Positions 19,973 to 29,561 of a stretch of 64,000 bases of DNA are shown here, piece after piece; position 1 is the first letter of the stretch; each line of letters begins with the position of its first letter. Below the pieces are notes generated by a model. That model made no database searches and was not told where the DNA came from. It saw only the letters and a list, made by a program, of their open reading frames with translations. The DNA comes from Pyropia yezoensis (lineage: Eukaryota > Rhodophyta > Bangiophyceae > Bangiales > Bangiaceae), in NCBI GenBank assembly GCA_009829735.1, contig CM020618.1:10507119-10571118 (forward strand). The letters are read 5' to 3'. The position numbers and the translations under genes were made by a program.

Positions 19973-20488
19973 ATGGTTCGGATGCTCTCCCTGGTGGCCC
20001 TGGCGGCCGCGGCCGTGGTAGCGGCCGTCGCCCCCGCCGCCGCGGCCCCCACCGTAGGCATGCAGCAGGCGGTCACGCCCGCCGCCCCCTTCGCTGCTGC
20101 TGCCGCCTCCTCTTCGGTCGCTGCCGTCGCCGCGCTGCACCGTGTGGCGACCGTGCACGCAGAGCTGCCGGGCGGGCTGGACATGAAGGAGATGGCCCTG
20201 CGGGCGCTGGAGCCACTGTGGGAGGCGTACAAGGCGGGAGAGTTTGACAAGGTGATTGACGCCTTTAAGCGAGGTGAACTGGACGACCACATCCCGTCGG
20301 AGAAGGAGGTCATTGACACGTTGGAGCATGTCATGGAGATTCTGATGAAAGTCGTGCCGCGTGCGTACAAGCTTCTGGAAGAGGTCAAGGAGGGAAAGCA
20401 CGACGACTTTCTGGACGATGCCAAGGACGGGAGCCTGGAGGACTTTCTCGAGAGCGTGGCCAAGGAGCTGCTGGGCGCTGTCTATTGA
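19973..20488 (+). CDS. Small secreted protein, function unknown
   Basis: 171 aa. The ATG at 19973 was chosen because it directly starts a classical signal peptide: MVRML then a hydrophobic Leu/Ala/Val core to about residue 22, with an AAAAP-type cleavage region. An Ala-rich segment follows to residue ~60. The remainder is amphipathic helix rich in Lys, Asp and Glu (FDKVIDAFKRGELDD; LEHVMEILMKVVPRAYKLLE), ending in an acidic helix. There are no cysteines and no domain I recognise. The open frame extends upstream to 19535 but that part is compositionally unlike a protein. Secretion, or targeting across a plastid-associated membrane, is inferred from the leader only. It may be lineage-specific. 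Confidence 0.7.
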   Translation: MVRMLSLVALAAAAVVAAVAPAAAAPTVGMQQAVTPAAPFAAAAASSSVAAVAALHRVATVHAELPGGLDMKEMALRALEPLWEAYKAGEFDKVIDAFKRGELDDHIPSEKEVIDTLEHVMEILMKVVPRAYKLLEEVKEGKHDDFLDDAKDGSLEDFLESVAKELLGAVY

Positions 20489-20638
20489 GCGGCCTGCATC
20501 ACAAGCGGATCAGGCGGCACGATCCGGCATGAAGCGCTCGCAATGACGTTGCCCCTTCGGTGGTTGGGGTGGTCAGCGCTTTTGGGGGACTCGCCATGTG
20601 GGGGCTCTTCTCTCACTCTCTGTATTGACATGTGTGCT

Positions 20639-21226
20639 CTAGCAAGATTTGTAAAGATGACAGACGCCACCCACCCCACTCCCCTGGCAGGGGGTGGCAT
20701 GGGAATCTCGTGCGTCTGGTGTATAGCCGACACGATCACTTCTCGTCCCACCCGCCGGCCCCGTCGTCTGCCCACGACACCCCAAACGATGGTGCGTGAC
20801 ATCGAGGCGGCAGGTTCGGCTGGCGCGCAGCGCGTCAGTCATTGCCAGTGCTGGGTGGGCGGCCGCCCACCGAGAGGCGGCTGCATATCTTCGCGCGGCG
20901 TCGGCAGCGTGGGTCCCCCTGGGACCGCTCACACCCCACATCCGTGCGACCTCCACCGGGGGAACCAGTGGCGTGTGCAGCAGCGTCCCTGTTGAGCAGC
21001 CAGTCATAAGCGCCCACTGGGCGGAAGTGGTAGGCGCAAGGTCCGCAACGACGACGACATCGTCCGGCAGAAGGGTCAAACGGGAGGCTTCATAACGCCA
21101 GCGCTCGGTCAATGGGCAACGAGGCCACCCGCGTCGGGGCGGCGGGGAGACCACCAGCGCCGCCGGCCGGTACTCGTCGACGAGGAGTAGCGCCGCCGTT
21201 AGCACCCCCGGGATACACACCAACAA
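20639..21226 (-). CDS. Hypothetical protein with one hydrophobic segment (weak)
   Basis: This frame of about 195 codons starts at a TTG and is open further upstream. It has a hydrophobic stretch (LLVCIPGVLTAALLLV) followed by a Pro/Arg-rich then Ala-rich region. No family is recognised and no good ATG is present. It could be an exon of a split gene or a chance frame. It overlaps no better candidate. Confidence 0.22.
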   Translation of the reverse strand: MLVCIPGVLTAALLLVDEYRPAALVVSPPPRRGWPRCPLTERWRYEASRLTLLPDDVVVVADLAPTTSAQWALMTGCSTGTLLHTPLVPPVEVARMWGVSGPRGTHAADAARRYAAASRWAAAHPALAMTDALRASRTCRLDVTHHRLGCRGQTTGPAGGTRSDRVGYTPDARDSHATPCQGSGVGGVCHLYKSC

Positions 21227-21619
21227 GTAAAGGCGCCATGGAGAGCCACGAAGACCTTTCTGTCAGCGGTGGCGGCGCTTGCCCCGCCGGCCGAGTAGGG
21301 CAGCCGCGACGCTGCCTCGGTCACCCGGTGTTCGGCCGCTGTCGTTGCGTGGAAGGAAGAGGTCCCCCAACGCTTGCATAGTGAAAAAGTCAAACAGAGG
21401 GGCACCTCTTCGATGTAGATTTCGCCCTTTTACTGTCGGCAGGCCGCTGCTGATCCTTGCCGGTGCCCCCCTCCTCAAGCCCTCTTGGACCCCTCACCCT
21501 CGTTGACCCCGCGCCCCACGCGCACGCACTGTCGCGCACATCGCCCCCGGTCCTCCCTTCCCGCCCCCACCCCCCCCGCCCTGCCCTCTCCTGATCGTGA
21601 CACCTACGTCTGTGTCACG

Positions 21620-23091
21620 ATGGGCGCCCTCTTATTCCCCTCCCTTCTCCTCCCCACACCCGTCCGCCCACGTGGCGCGTCGGCTGCCTACGGCATCCGC
21701 CGCTGCGGGCGGGCACTGTGCGCACCCGCCCCCGGCCTCTTCCTCGCCGCCACGGCCGATGCACGGGCAGCCTGGGCCGCCGCCCCCGGCGAAAGTGACG
21801 GCAGTGGTGGCGGCGGTGGCGGCGGTGGCGGCGGCGCCGCTGCCGGTGGGCAGGGCCCCCCCAATTCGCTGACTTTGCTCGCCGCAGTTGGCGGCGATGA
21901 CCCCGAGGAGATGAGCCTCCGCCCACTGGGCGGCCTGCCCCACCCGGCTGGCCAGGTGGCGGCCGTCGCGGCGGCCGCGGCGGCGCCGGGGGAGACCCTC
22001 ACGCTGGTGACCGCGTCGGTCAATCCGGTGGTGTCAGAGGTGGTCCTCTGGCGGGGGCCCGCCCTGCCCGCCGCGCTGCGCCTGCCGCCGCCGCCATCAT
22101 CGCCAGACGCTGCATCGGCGGGGGGCGTCGTCGGCGGCGACGACGGCAGCGGCAGTGGCAGTGGTAGCGGGGACGGCGGGGGCGGTGGTGGTGGCGGCGG
22201 CGGCAGTGGCGGCGGCAGCACGCCCCCCGTGTACGCGGGCCTCTCCCCTGCCGAGTGCGTGCTGACACCGCTGGCGCGGGCACCCGCGCCTGCGGGGGCG
22301 CCCCTGGTGGGCGTCGCCGCCCACCCGTCCCGGCGAACTCTGGTTGCGGCCGCCGCGGGGGCGGCGGGGGTGTGGGTGGCCCCCCCCGGGGGGGGCGCCC
22401 TGGAGCGGCTCGCCACCTTTCCAGGCCTTGCCGCCGGCCGTGGCGGCGGCGTTTCGGCGGTGGCGTGGGCGGCCGACCCACCGGCTGGTGGCGGCGGGTG
22501 GGACCTGCTGCTGGTGGCCGACGCGGGCGGCGTTGCCGGGTACGACCTCCGCACGCCCGGGGGGACAGCGCCCGGGGGGACAGCGCCCGCGTTGCGGTTT
22601 GGGGGGCCCGCCGCGGGCGGCCCGGGGGTGGCCCCGCAGCCGCCCGTCACGGCCGCCGCGGCGGGGGCGGGCGTGGTGGTGGCGGGCGGCGCTGACGGCG
22701 GGGTGGCCGTCTATGACGCCCGTGCGGGGGGGGGCGCGCTTGCCGCCCTCCCCGCCGCACACGCCCACTGGGTGAGTGCTGTGGCGGTAGCGGCCGGCGG
22801 CGGCGGTGGGGCGGCCGGCACGCCGCCGGCGGTGCTGTCGGGCGGCACTGACGGGGTTGTCCGGCTGTGGCGGCTGGGGGGTGGTGGGGGGGGGGGGGGC
22901 GCGCTGCCCGCTGCGGCGGCTGGGGGGGGCAGCCTCGCCACCTACCCAGTCCACGACGACAGCGTGTACGGGGTGGCGTGGGGAGGGAAAGGGGGGGGGG
23001 ACCCGGTTGGGGTGAAGGGGGGGTGTTTGCGTCGCTCAGCCACGACGGCAGGGTGGTTGCGCACGCGGCGGCTGCCGAACCGGGGGGGTGA
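21620..23091 (+). CDS. EIPR1: WD40 protein, EIPR1/TSSC1-like, with a frame break
   Basis: From ATG 21620 the product starts with YGIRRCGRALCAPAPG and continues with NSLTLLAAV...EEMSLRPLGGLPHPAGQVAAV, paralleling the N-terminus of TSSC1/EIPR1. WD repeats follow, including HAHWVSAVAV, VLSGGTDGVVRLWRL and HDDSVYGVAWG. The family's closing FASLSHDGRVVAHA segment is present but in a different frame, reached across G-runs at about 22985-23025. The product therefore ends at 23091 only if one shift is allowed; otherwise the frame runs into unrelated sequence to 23857. EIPR1 proteins act with the EARP/GARP tethering complexes in endosome and dense-core vesicle traffic. Long Gly and Ala tracts between blades are specific to this genome. 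An indel in a G homopolymer, by assembly error or real mutation, is more likely than an intron. Confidence 0.65.
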
Positions 23092-24093
23092 CGCTCCTCC
23101 TCCCGGGCGGGGACCAGGCGGGCGGAAAGGGTGGGGGAGGGAGGTTGACCGCCTGCCGCCCACGCGGCCAAACGAGTTGGCTGGCCCGCGGCGTGCGTTG
23201 GGGGCCTCCTGGTCGACCTGCCGCACCTGGGAGGCTCTGCCCTGTGCGTGGTGGCCTCAGCGGTGGGATGGCCGTGGCGTATCCAACCGGTGCGCCGGCG
23301 CGGCGCTTCCGAACCGGTGCCGGTACGGCTCCAAAGGTGCGGGTGACCTGCGTGTGTCGACGCCACCACCAGCTGGTGGGGCGCTGTGGGCGCCGGCGCC
23401 GCGCACGGTAGTTGAGGCGCAGCCTCGGCACCGCGGCGCTGAGCTCTCTAGTCTTGACGGTGTGGAGCGCTGCACCTCTTACACCTTCATTGCCCACCTT
23501 GGCCGTGGATGTGGACAGCCCGGCCATCGAGCGACGGAGGCGACCACTGAGTCCATTTTTTTGTCGTGGTCAGGAGGGGAAAGGGAGAAGAACAATGCCA
23601 CAAGTCTACCAAAGTGCTTCACAATGGCCGGGGGATCTGGGAGCCGACAAAGCTATACAGAAACGCGGTGGCCCCTCGCCGTGCAGGAAGGAAACAAACT
23701 AAGAGGGCGACGCGACAGCAAAGTGTTCCACTCCATGCCAGCGAGGCCGGTGAAAGCCGCGACAGCAGCTGCCAAGACGCATGAAGCAACTGCCGAGATG
23801 CAGCGCAAAGAGCATATAACCAACCAAAAGCAGACAAGCAAGACACGAAAAAAATAGTCCAGCCCTACACTACACAGCTTGTAGCGGTCCCCGCCACCCA
23901 CTGATCAGCCAGACAGGGTGTAGACGGTACGGTCATTGACGTCCTCAGCATCAACGACCGCTGCCACGAGGTAGTCGCCAGGCCTTCCCGCCTCAACCCC
24001 TACAACCCCCGCCCACGACCACCCCAAAAGATTGCCGAAGTCCCCAATGACGCCATTGCCCCAGTTCCGTCCCATCAAGCCGGGTTCACCGGC
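23092..24093. other. Intergenic interval
   Basis: Lies between the convergent EIPR1-like and BAR-domain genes. No gene is supported; open frames here are continuations after the EIPR1 frame break. Confidence 0.5.
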
Positions 24094-25242
24094 CTAGGCA
24101 GCAATCGGCTTTGCCGTTGTCTCACCCGTCAACCGCGCGGGCGTCGGCTCCACTGAAGGCACTGTAGGAAGAGTCTTGGACAGCCCCGGGGCGTCCGTGG
24201 GAACCGAAGGCAGGTCCTCCGCAGTCAGGCTGACCGCCTCTGGGGCAGCCTCTACCACGACGGTGGCACCCTCAGCAGCCGGGACGACCGCCGACACGAC
24301 GGTCACGTCCTCAGTGTCGACAGCCGGTGCCACCTCGGCAGTCGTCTCCGTCGCCACCACCTCAGGGGTCTCTGTCTTCGGAGCAGCAAGCTGGTTGATA
24401 TCAATCTCCAGCACCCGCGACTCGAGGTCGGTAGCGTAGCTGACCGCGTTGGCATCGTGCTCAGACAGAAGCGAGGCCATCTTGCCCTGGGCCAGCCAAA
24501 ACGACACGAACGCAGCCTGCAGCACGGGAGCACGCTTCGAATAGAGCACCCTCAGCGTCTGCAGCGTCGACGCGAGCGAGGCGTCGTACTTGGCGCGCGC
24601 CTCCTCCTTCTTCTCGTGGTTCTTGGCCTTCTTCACGGGGCTGACCTCGGGGGTCTCGTCTGTCGCACCGCCAAAGCAGCCAAACTTCTTTTTCGGCAGC
24701 TCCATCTTCTCAACCTTGGAAGAGTAGCGGTCGCACTCGAGCTTGGCCGCCTCCGTCTCCTTGCACAAGGCCCATGCCTCCGACACCTCGGCCAGATAGG
24801 CGTGAACCACCTTCTGCTCCACTTCCAGGAAAGACGGGTTGCCCTCCTTGCGCTGAAGGAACGCCTTGTGCGCCGCCTCAGACGAGGAGCTCGCCGCCGC
24901 CGCCGTCTCGTGCACGTCGTCCTGGTCAGGGTACCCAGCAACAAAGGACTCGCCGAAGTCGCGCTGCGCCTTGAACACCCGGCGCCATGCGTCACCAACC
25001 GTGTCAATGGCGGCGGTACACTTCTTCAGCGTCGCCTCCACCTGCGCCAGCTGCTGCTTCTTGTCCTGCAGTGCACCATCAGTAGCGGTCGACGAGTGGC
25101 GGTTCGTAGCCTGGTACACACGCTTCTTGACAAGGTGCATGGGGTGCTTCTTGGGAGGCGGGGAGGTGCCCTCCTTGGTCTCCTTCGTGACCGTCACCTT
25201 GGTGGCTTCACCGCTGCTCACCGACGACGCCGACCCGGCCAT
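24094..25242 (-). CDS. BAR-domain protein
   Basis: 382 aa from ATG 25242; the frame is open upstream, but this Met begins a Ser/Thr/Lys-rich lead. Residues ~32-270 are predicted helical and read like a BAR domain: KKRVYQATNRHSS, a long helix (DKKQQLAQVEATLKKCTAAI), then YSSKVEKMELPKKK, a KKEEARAKYDASLASTLQTL helix and RAPVLQAAFVSFWLAQGKMA. BAR dimers sense or bend membranes in endocytosis and traffic. A charged insert (~185-210) sits at the usual tip between helices 2 and 3. The C-terminal ~110 residues are Thr/Glu/Val/Pro-rich and look disordered; no SH3 or PH domain follows. This is one of the least GC-skewed genes here. Assigned by helix pattern, so an F-BAR-like or other coiled-coil fold is possible. 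Confidence 0.7.
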   Translation of the reverse strand: MAGSASSVSSGEATKVTVTKETKEGTSPPPKKHPMHLVKKRVYQATNRHSSTATDGALQDKKQQLAQVEATLKKCTAAIDTVGDAWRRVFKAQRDFGESFVAGYPDQDDVHETAAAASSSSEAAHKAFLQRKEGNPSFLEVEQKVVHAYLAEVSEAWALCKETEAAKLECDRYSSKVEKMELPKKKFGCFGGATDETPEVSPVKKAKNHEKKEEARAKYDASLASTLQTLRVLYSKRAPVLQAAFVSFWLAQGKMASLLSEHDANAVSYATDLESRVLEIDINQLAAPKTETPEVVATETTAEVAPAVDTEDVTVVSAVVPAAEGATVVVEAAPEAVSLTAEDLPSVPTDAPGLSKTLPTVPSVEPTPARLTGETTAKPIAA

Positions 25243-27313
25243 CGTGGAGTCTGCCGCGACGCAGCGCACACCGAAGGGGGCGGGGGGGAGGGTAGAAGGT
25301 GGAGGGAGCGCGCTGGGAGAAGGGCCAACGGAGCACGCCGCGACGGGGGCGGGGTGGGTCAAGTGCTGCAGCGAGCGGCACACAACGAGGCGGGCCGCCA
25401 CACAGTCAGGTTACAACAGCACGGTGCGGGAGGAGGGGATGCGCGTGCAGGTTGTCTGCGTACGACGGGGGGTGGCGGGGGAGCGAGGCGTTCCAAACGC
25501 GTGCGGCAAGGGCAAGCTGACGCGCTAGGTGGGCCGACTCAAGGTGAGCACGCACGCAGGCTTTAGTACAGCCCTCCGACACCCCGCTGTGGCGGCCGGT
25601 GGGGGTGTGCCTGTCCGAGCGCCCCGCCCGGCCCCACACACCCAGCGACGGCGGCGGCACGGCCCGTGCGCCCCCCCCACGAGCCACGCGTGGCACGCCC
25701 CTGGGGGTCGCCTACCCATGAGTGAGGGGGGGTGTGGCGTTGGCGGGGAGGGAAAGGGGGGGGGGGGGGGGGGGCAAGGCGGCAGCAGAGTCGCCCAGCG
25801 TGACAGCCTTGTGCCGCCTGGCCGCCGAGGGGTGGCGCGTGGTGGTGCCGTTGCAGCCGAGGCGCGTGCGGGGGGGTCATCAGATTTGGGCGGGCTTCCC
25901 GCCGACCACGCCGACCGGCCGTCGGCGTCGCCCCCCGAGGGGCCCCTGCGGCTGCCACCTGGTGTGGATGTGCCGCAGGCAGGCCGTGTGGAGAGAGCTG
26001 TGGCCTGCCCGACGTCGGCTCTCGCGGACGGGGCACGCGGGTCCCCTCCCAGAGGGGCTTGGGTGGGGGGGGGGGGGACAGTGTTAGCGGAGTGCCAACG
26101 ACACCGCCGCCCGGGGAGAATCAGCCAATAGAAAGCTGCGTTGGTGCCAGCTCCTTCTCTTGGAGCAGCGGCGGGCCAATCGACTGCCACATGCAATCTG
26201 TCGGTCCCTTCTCTCGGGCCAATGGTAAAGCGGTAGTGCTCGGCAACCTTCGGCGACGCCAGTGGAAGTGAATGACGAGCACGGCTCCCAGGCACGAAGG
26301 TGAGTCGGGCATACAGTGCTCTGCAGTGGCCACTGTGTCCGTTCCGACTGGTCTGGTTGTAGGCAGGAGGAAGGCGCAATCATCTGCCTGCCCCTCAGAA
26401 GGCTCGCAGAGAGGGCTTCGGTGTAAATCGAAAGGTGCAACGGGTCCTTGCAATCCAGCGGGGGGGGGGATGGGACGAGGTGGAGGCCACTCGGAACCAG
26501 AAACGGTCTCAGGTTTGACCTAGCCCTGGCTTTTCAGTGCGTGTGAGAGGTACGCACAACTTGACGGAACATGACCGGTGGCCAATGAGAAGCAGAGACT
26601 AGCTCTAAGAAATCTCCACTAACGGTCCAGTTCTCTGTGAATCTGAAGGTTTTTGGCTGCCAGGGGGTTGACAGTGATCGAATTGGTTTGCAGCGCGTGC
26701 ACACGCCTGGCTGGCGCGCGTGACGCTTCGCAGAACAGTGGGTGCGAGCTATGAATTCGGCGAGCCGAAAACCGCACTCAGCTTACGCGTACTGTATGTA
26801 CTTCACGGAGAGGCGGATCCACTTGCCTGACCTCGTGGACCGACGGGCATTCTTCGGTGCCGAGAGGTGCCGAGAGGTGCCGAGAGGTGTCGAGAAGTGC
26901 CGAGAAGTCCAGATCTTGGGCGAGGCAAGCAGCTACAGTGCATCCGTCAGCTACGGCTCCAGCAAGGTTGGTGACATGATGGGCACGTCGAAGTGGTGGG
27001 CACGAGAAAACCGCTGATCTCCAACCAACAGCACTTGACGGCGACAGGGTGGGTTGAGGCGGGTAAGCATGCGGGGATGAATGGAGGGAAGGACGTAGGT
27101 GGGCGCGACAAGCGGGTGGCGGGTGTCCGACGAGGGAGCACACCAAACCCACGTGGAACGCTGTTTCGAGGCCGCCAAACCTCCCCACCAATGACTGCCA
27201 CTGTCGCCACCAGGCGATTGATCTACCGCTACACACTGCGCGCCGTGGCGCCGTCGCCGCCGGCCATTGTTTCCCGTGTGCCCTACGCGACTCCGCCGCC
27301 GCCAAAAAAGCCT
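25243..27313. other. 2-kb interval without a supported gene
   Basis: Contains long G/C runs (for example near 25757-25774) and open frames on both strands without recognisable domains. A short tandem repeat lies at 26856-26910. Confidence 0.45.
26856..26910 (+). repeat. 10-bp tandem repeat, ~5 copies
   Basis: The unit ggtgccgaga is repeated about five times with minor changes (gtgtcgagaa, gtgccgagaa). Confidence 0.8.
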
Positions 27314-28762
27314 TCATCCCACCAGGTCCCGAAACGTTAGCAACACACCGCCCCCCGCCCGCGCTGCATCATCTTCGTCCATAGCGGCAAGGACCCCTCG
27401 GCAGTGCGCGCGCCCGACCACTCCCACCACCGAGTCCACCCCCTTGACCGCCTGTGACCGCTTGACCGACCACGCCAGGTAGAGGTCTCGCTCGGTGACC
27501 AGCGGAGGCACCAAAGACGGAAAAGTCGCCGCCAAGGTAGCGAGGTAGGCATCCAACGCATCGTCAGTGGGGCGTGCCGACGCGGCCGCGTCGACGGCGG
27601 CCGCCACCGACGACGCTCTGGCGGGGGGCGAAGGCGCCGCATCCCCCGCCTGGGGTGCAGCGGCTGACGACGGAGCTGGGCCAGCGCCTCCCCCGCCCCC
27701 TCCAAGACCCCCCCTCACGAGCAGCCACCCCAGCCGCAGCCGGTCAACAATCCCAAGCGCCGCCCACGCGCGACGGAGCGTAATCTCCACCGGCCGGTCG
27801 CCGAGGACAACCTCGGCGCCCACCGCCGCTGCCGCTACGCGGGCAGCCCGAAAGTCCACCCCTACCGGCGCCACCGACGGCGCGCCGCCGCTGCCGCCGC
27901 CGCCCGCAGCGGTGGCAGCAGACGCCCGCCCCAGCACCGCTGCGAGCGCCACCCGCAGTGCCATCGCCCCATTGCCGCCCAGGCGGAGGGAACGGCCGAG
28001 CGCCGCTGCCGCCCCGCGGTCGCCACCCAGCGCGAGGGCGCCGCCCTTGACGCCCACGCCAACACCGCTGCCGCTGCCGAACCTTCCCCCTGCTGCACCC
28101 CCTCCTGTCCCTTCCCCAGCATTACCAGACGCAGCGGCCGATGACGACGACGACGACGACATTGACGACGACGACGGCGGCGGCGGCGGCGGCGGCTCGT
28201 CAAGCAGCCCCGCCCGGCTGCGGCACAGCTCCACTACCACCGCCGCCGGGCGGACGGCGGCAATTACCCGCGCCACGTCCTGGGCTGACGCGGCAGATAC
28301 ATGACTTGTGCCGACCAGGTAGACGGTGGCGGGCTCGGTGTAGCCGCGGGGCTCAGCCCAGGACGCTGCCGCAGCGGAGCGGCGGCGGATGGACACGACG
28401 CCCGCGTCCAGGAGGTCCTTCAGTGACGCGGCAATCGCCGCCTCGTCGGGGGGGGGGAGAAAGGGCGGGGCGGCCCCCGCCACCGCGGCAGCGGCGGGCC
28501 CGGGCGCAACGGGGGCGTCCACCGCCGCGTCACCCGGGGGAGGAGGGACACCGGGCGGGGGGGGTGACGGAGAGGGGGGAGGGGGGGGGGTCAGCGATGC
28601 CGTCGGTTTCCGCCGTACGATCGTCACACCGGCCCGCCGCGGCTGCGGCAGCCGCGGCCCACCGTGGACGCGGCGGGGGGTGCCTGTCTCCGTCACTGCC
28701 GGGTAGGAGGGGAGCACAAAGCCGCCCCCGTGCCACGGCGGGCGCCGTGAAGGTAGTGCCAT
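27314..28762 (-). CDS. TraB/PrgY-family protein (TRABD-like)
   Basis: 482 aa from ATG 28762. An Arg/Pro-rich N-terminus (to ~residue 100) could be an organelle transit peptide. The TraB domain begins at ~146 with TVYLVGTSHVSAASAQDVAR and AAVVVELCRSR. After a Ser/Gly-rich insert (~187-245) it resumes with VDFRAARVAAAAVGAEVVLG and DRPVEITLRRAW, and closes near residue 450 with ERDLYLAWSVKRSQ and VVGVVGRAHCRGV. The GTSH motif, the family glutamate (VVVEL) and the C-terminal GRAH motif are all present. Family members are membrane-associated proteins, in plants linked to mitochondrial/ER contacts and in bacteria to pheromone shutdown; the biochemical activity here is not established. Divergent from the 2OG oxygenase gene with an ~800-bp shared upstream region. 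Confidence 0.82.
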   Translation of the reverse strand: MALPSRRPPWHGGGFVLPSYPAVTETGTPRRVHGGPRLPQPRRAGVTIVRRKPTASLTPPPPPSPSPPPPGVPPPPGDAAVDAPVAPGPAAAAVAGAAPPFLPPPDEAAIAASLKDLLDAGVVSIRRRSAAAASWAEPRGYTEPATVYLVGTSHVSAASAQDVARVIAAVRPAAVVVELCRSRAGLLDEPPPPPPPSSSSMSSSSSSSAAASGNAGEGTGGGAAGGRFGSGSGVGVGVKGGALALGGDRGAAAALGRSLRLGGNGAMALRVALAAVLGRASAATAAGGGGSGGAPSVAPVGVDFRAARVAAAAVGAEVVLGDRPVEITLRRAWAALGIVDRLRLGWLLVRGGLGGGGGGAGPAPSSAAAPQAGDAAPSPPARASSVAAAVDAAASARPTDDALDAYLATLAATFPSLVPPLVTERDLYLAWSVKRSQAVKGVDSVVGVVGRAHCRGVLAAMDEDDAARAGGGVLLTFRDLVG

Positions 28763-29561
28763 GGAAGAAGGCCTCGGCACAGGGCGGAGGGGGGGGGAGG
28801 GAAGAGGACGACCGTGACGGTGCGAGGGGGAGGCGGGCGGCAGCGTCGGTGACCATGGCAAGGGCGGTCAAGGAGGGCCAAACGCAGGATGCTCCACCGC
28901 CCCTCCACACATTCAAAGTGCAACAGTTAAGTACAGTACATGTGACATAGGCGATCAACGTACGACGAATGGTGATCACGAGATGGGTCCCTACGCAAGA
29001 GGAACCGTGCCACGGTCATTTTCAGCGAGCTTGTCACACATTTCTCCAGCATACTTTGACCGCGGACACTTTTGGCCCCGGATGGATGGTTCGGCCCACC
29101 CCCCCCCACGGTCGTCCCCACCCCCCCCCACGGTCGTCCCCACCCCCCCCCACGGTCGTCCCGGGAGGAAGGTTGGTGCACAAGAGCCAGGCAGCGGTGT
29201 CGATTGGTATGTATTCCACCAGCAAGCGCTTGAAAGCATGCTTAAGCATGATCGTCCATGCTGCGTCGCAACGCCCCACGCTCTCCCCTGCGCGCCAGCT
29301 CCTATCATACGACGCCAGCCTCTGCTCGGAAGGCTGCTGTTCCCGGGTCTCTCTTGGCCGCTCGTCTTCTTGCCGACAGTCCCCAGTGCTGTCTCTCAAC
29401 GCTGTTCCTCACGTTTTCCCTGTTCCGTCCGTCCGGCACTCCCCTCCTCGTCTCATCCCCCTTTCTGGCCTCCCCCCCTTCCCCACCCCCCCGCCCTCCC
29501 CGCCTCCTCGCCCTCCCTGGTCTCAACCCCTTCCGCTCTTATTTCCCCTCCTCTCGCCCAC
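28763..29561. promoter_or_regulatory. Shared upstream region of divergent TraB and 2OG-oxygenase genes
   Basis: About 800 bp separate two divergent start codons, so both promoters must lie here. It includes three C-rich tandem units at 29097-29162. No specific transcription-factor site is claimed. Confidence 0.5.
29097..29162 (+). repeat. 22-bp tandem repeat, 3 copies, C-rich
   Basis: The unit is a run of about nine C plus acggtcgtcccca, repeated three times with little change, inside the shared upstream region. Confidence 0.85.

Noticed and set aside
21688..22650. 320-codon minus-strand frame opposite the EIPR1-like gene
   Set aside because: Composition-driven shadow frame; the plus strand has recognisable WD repeats.
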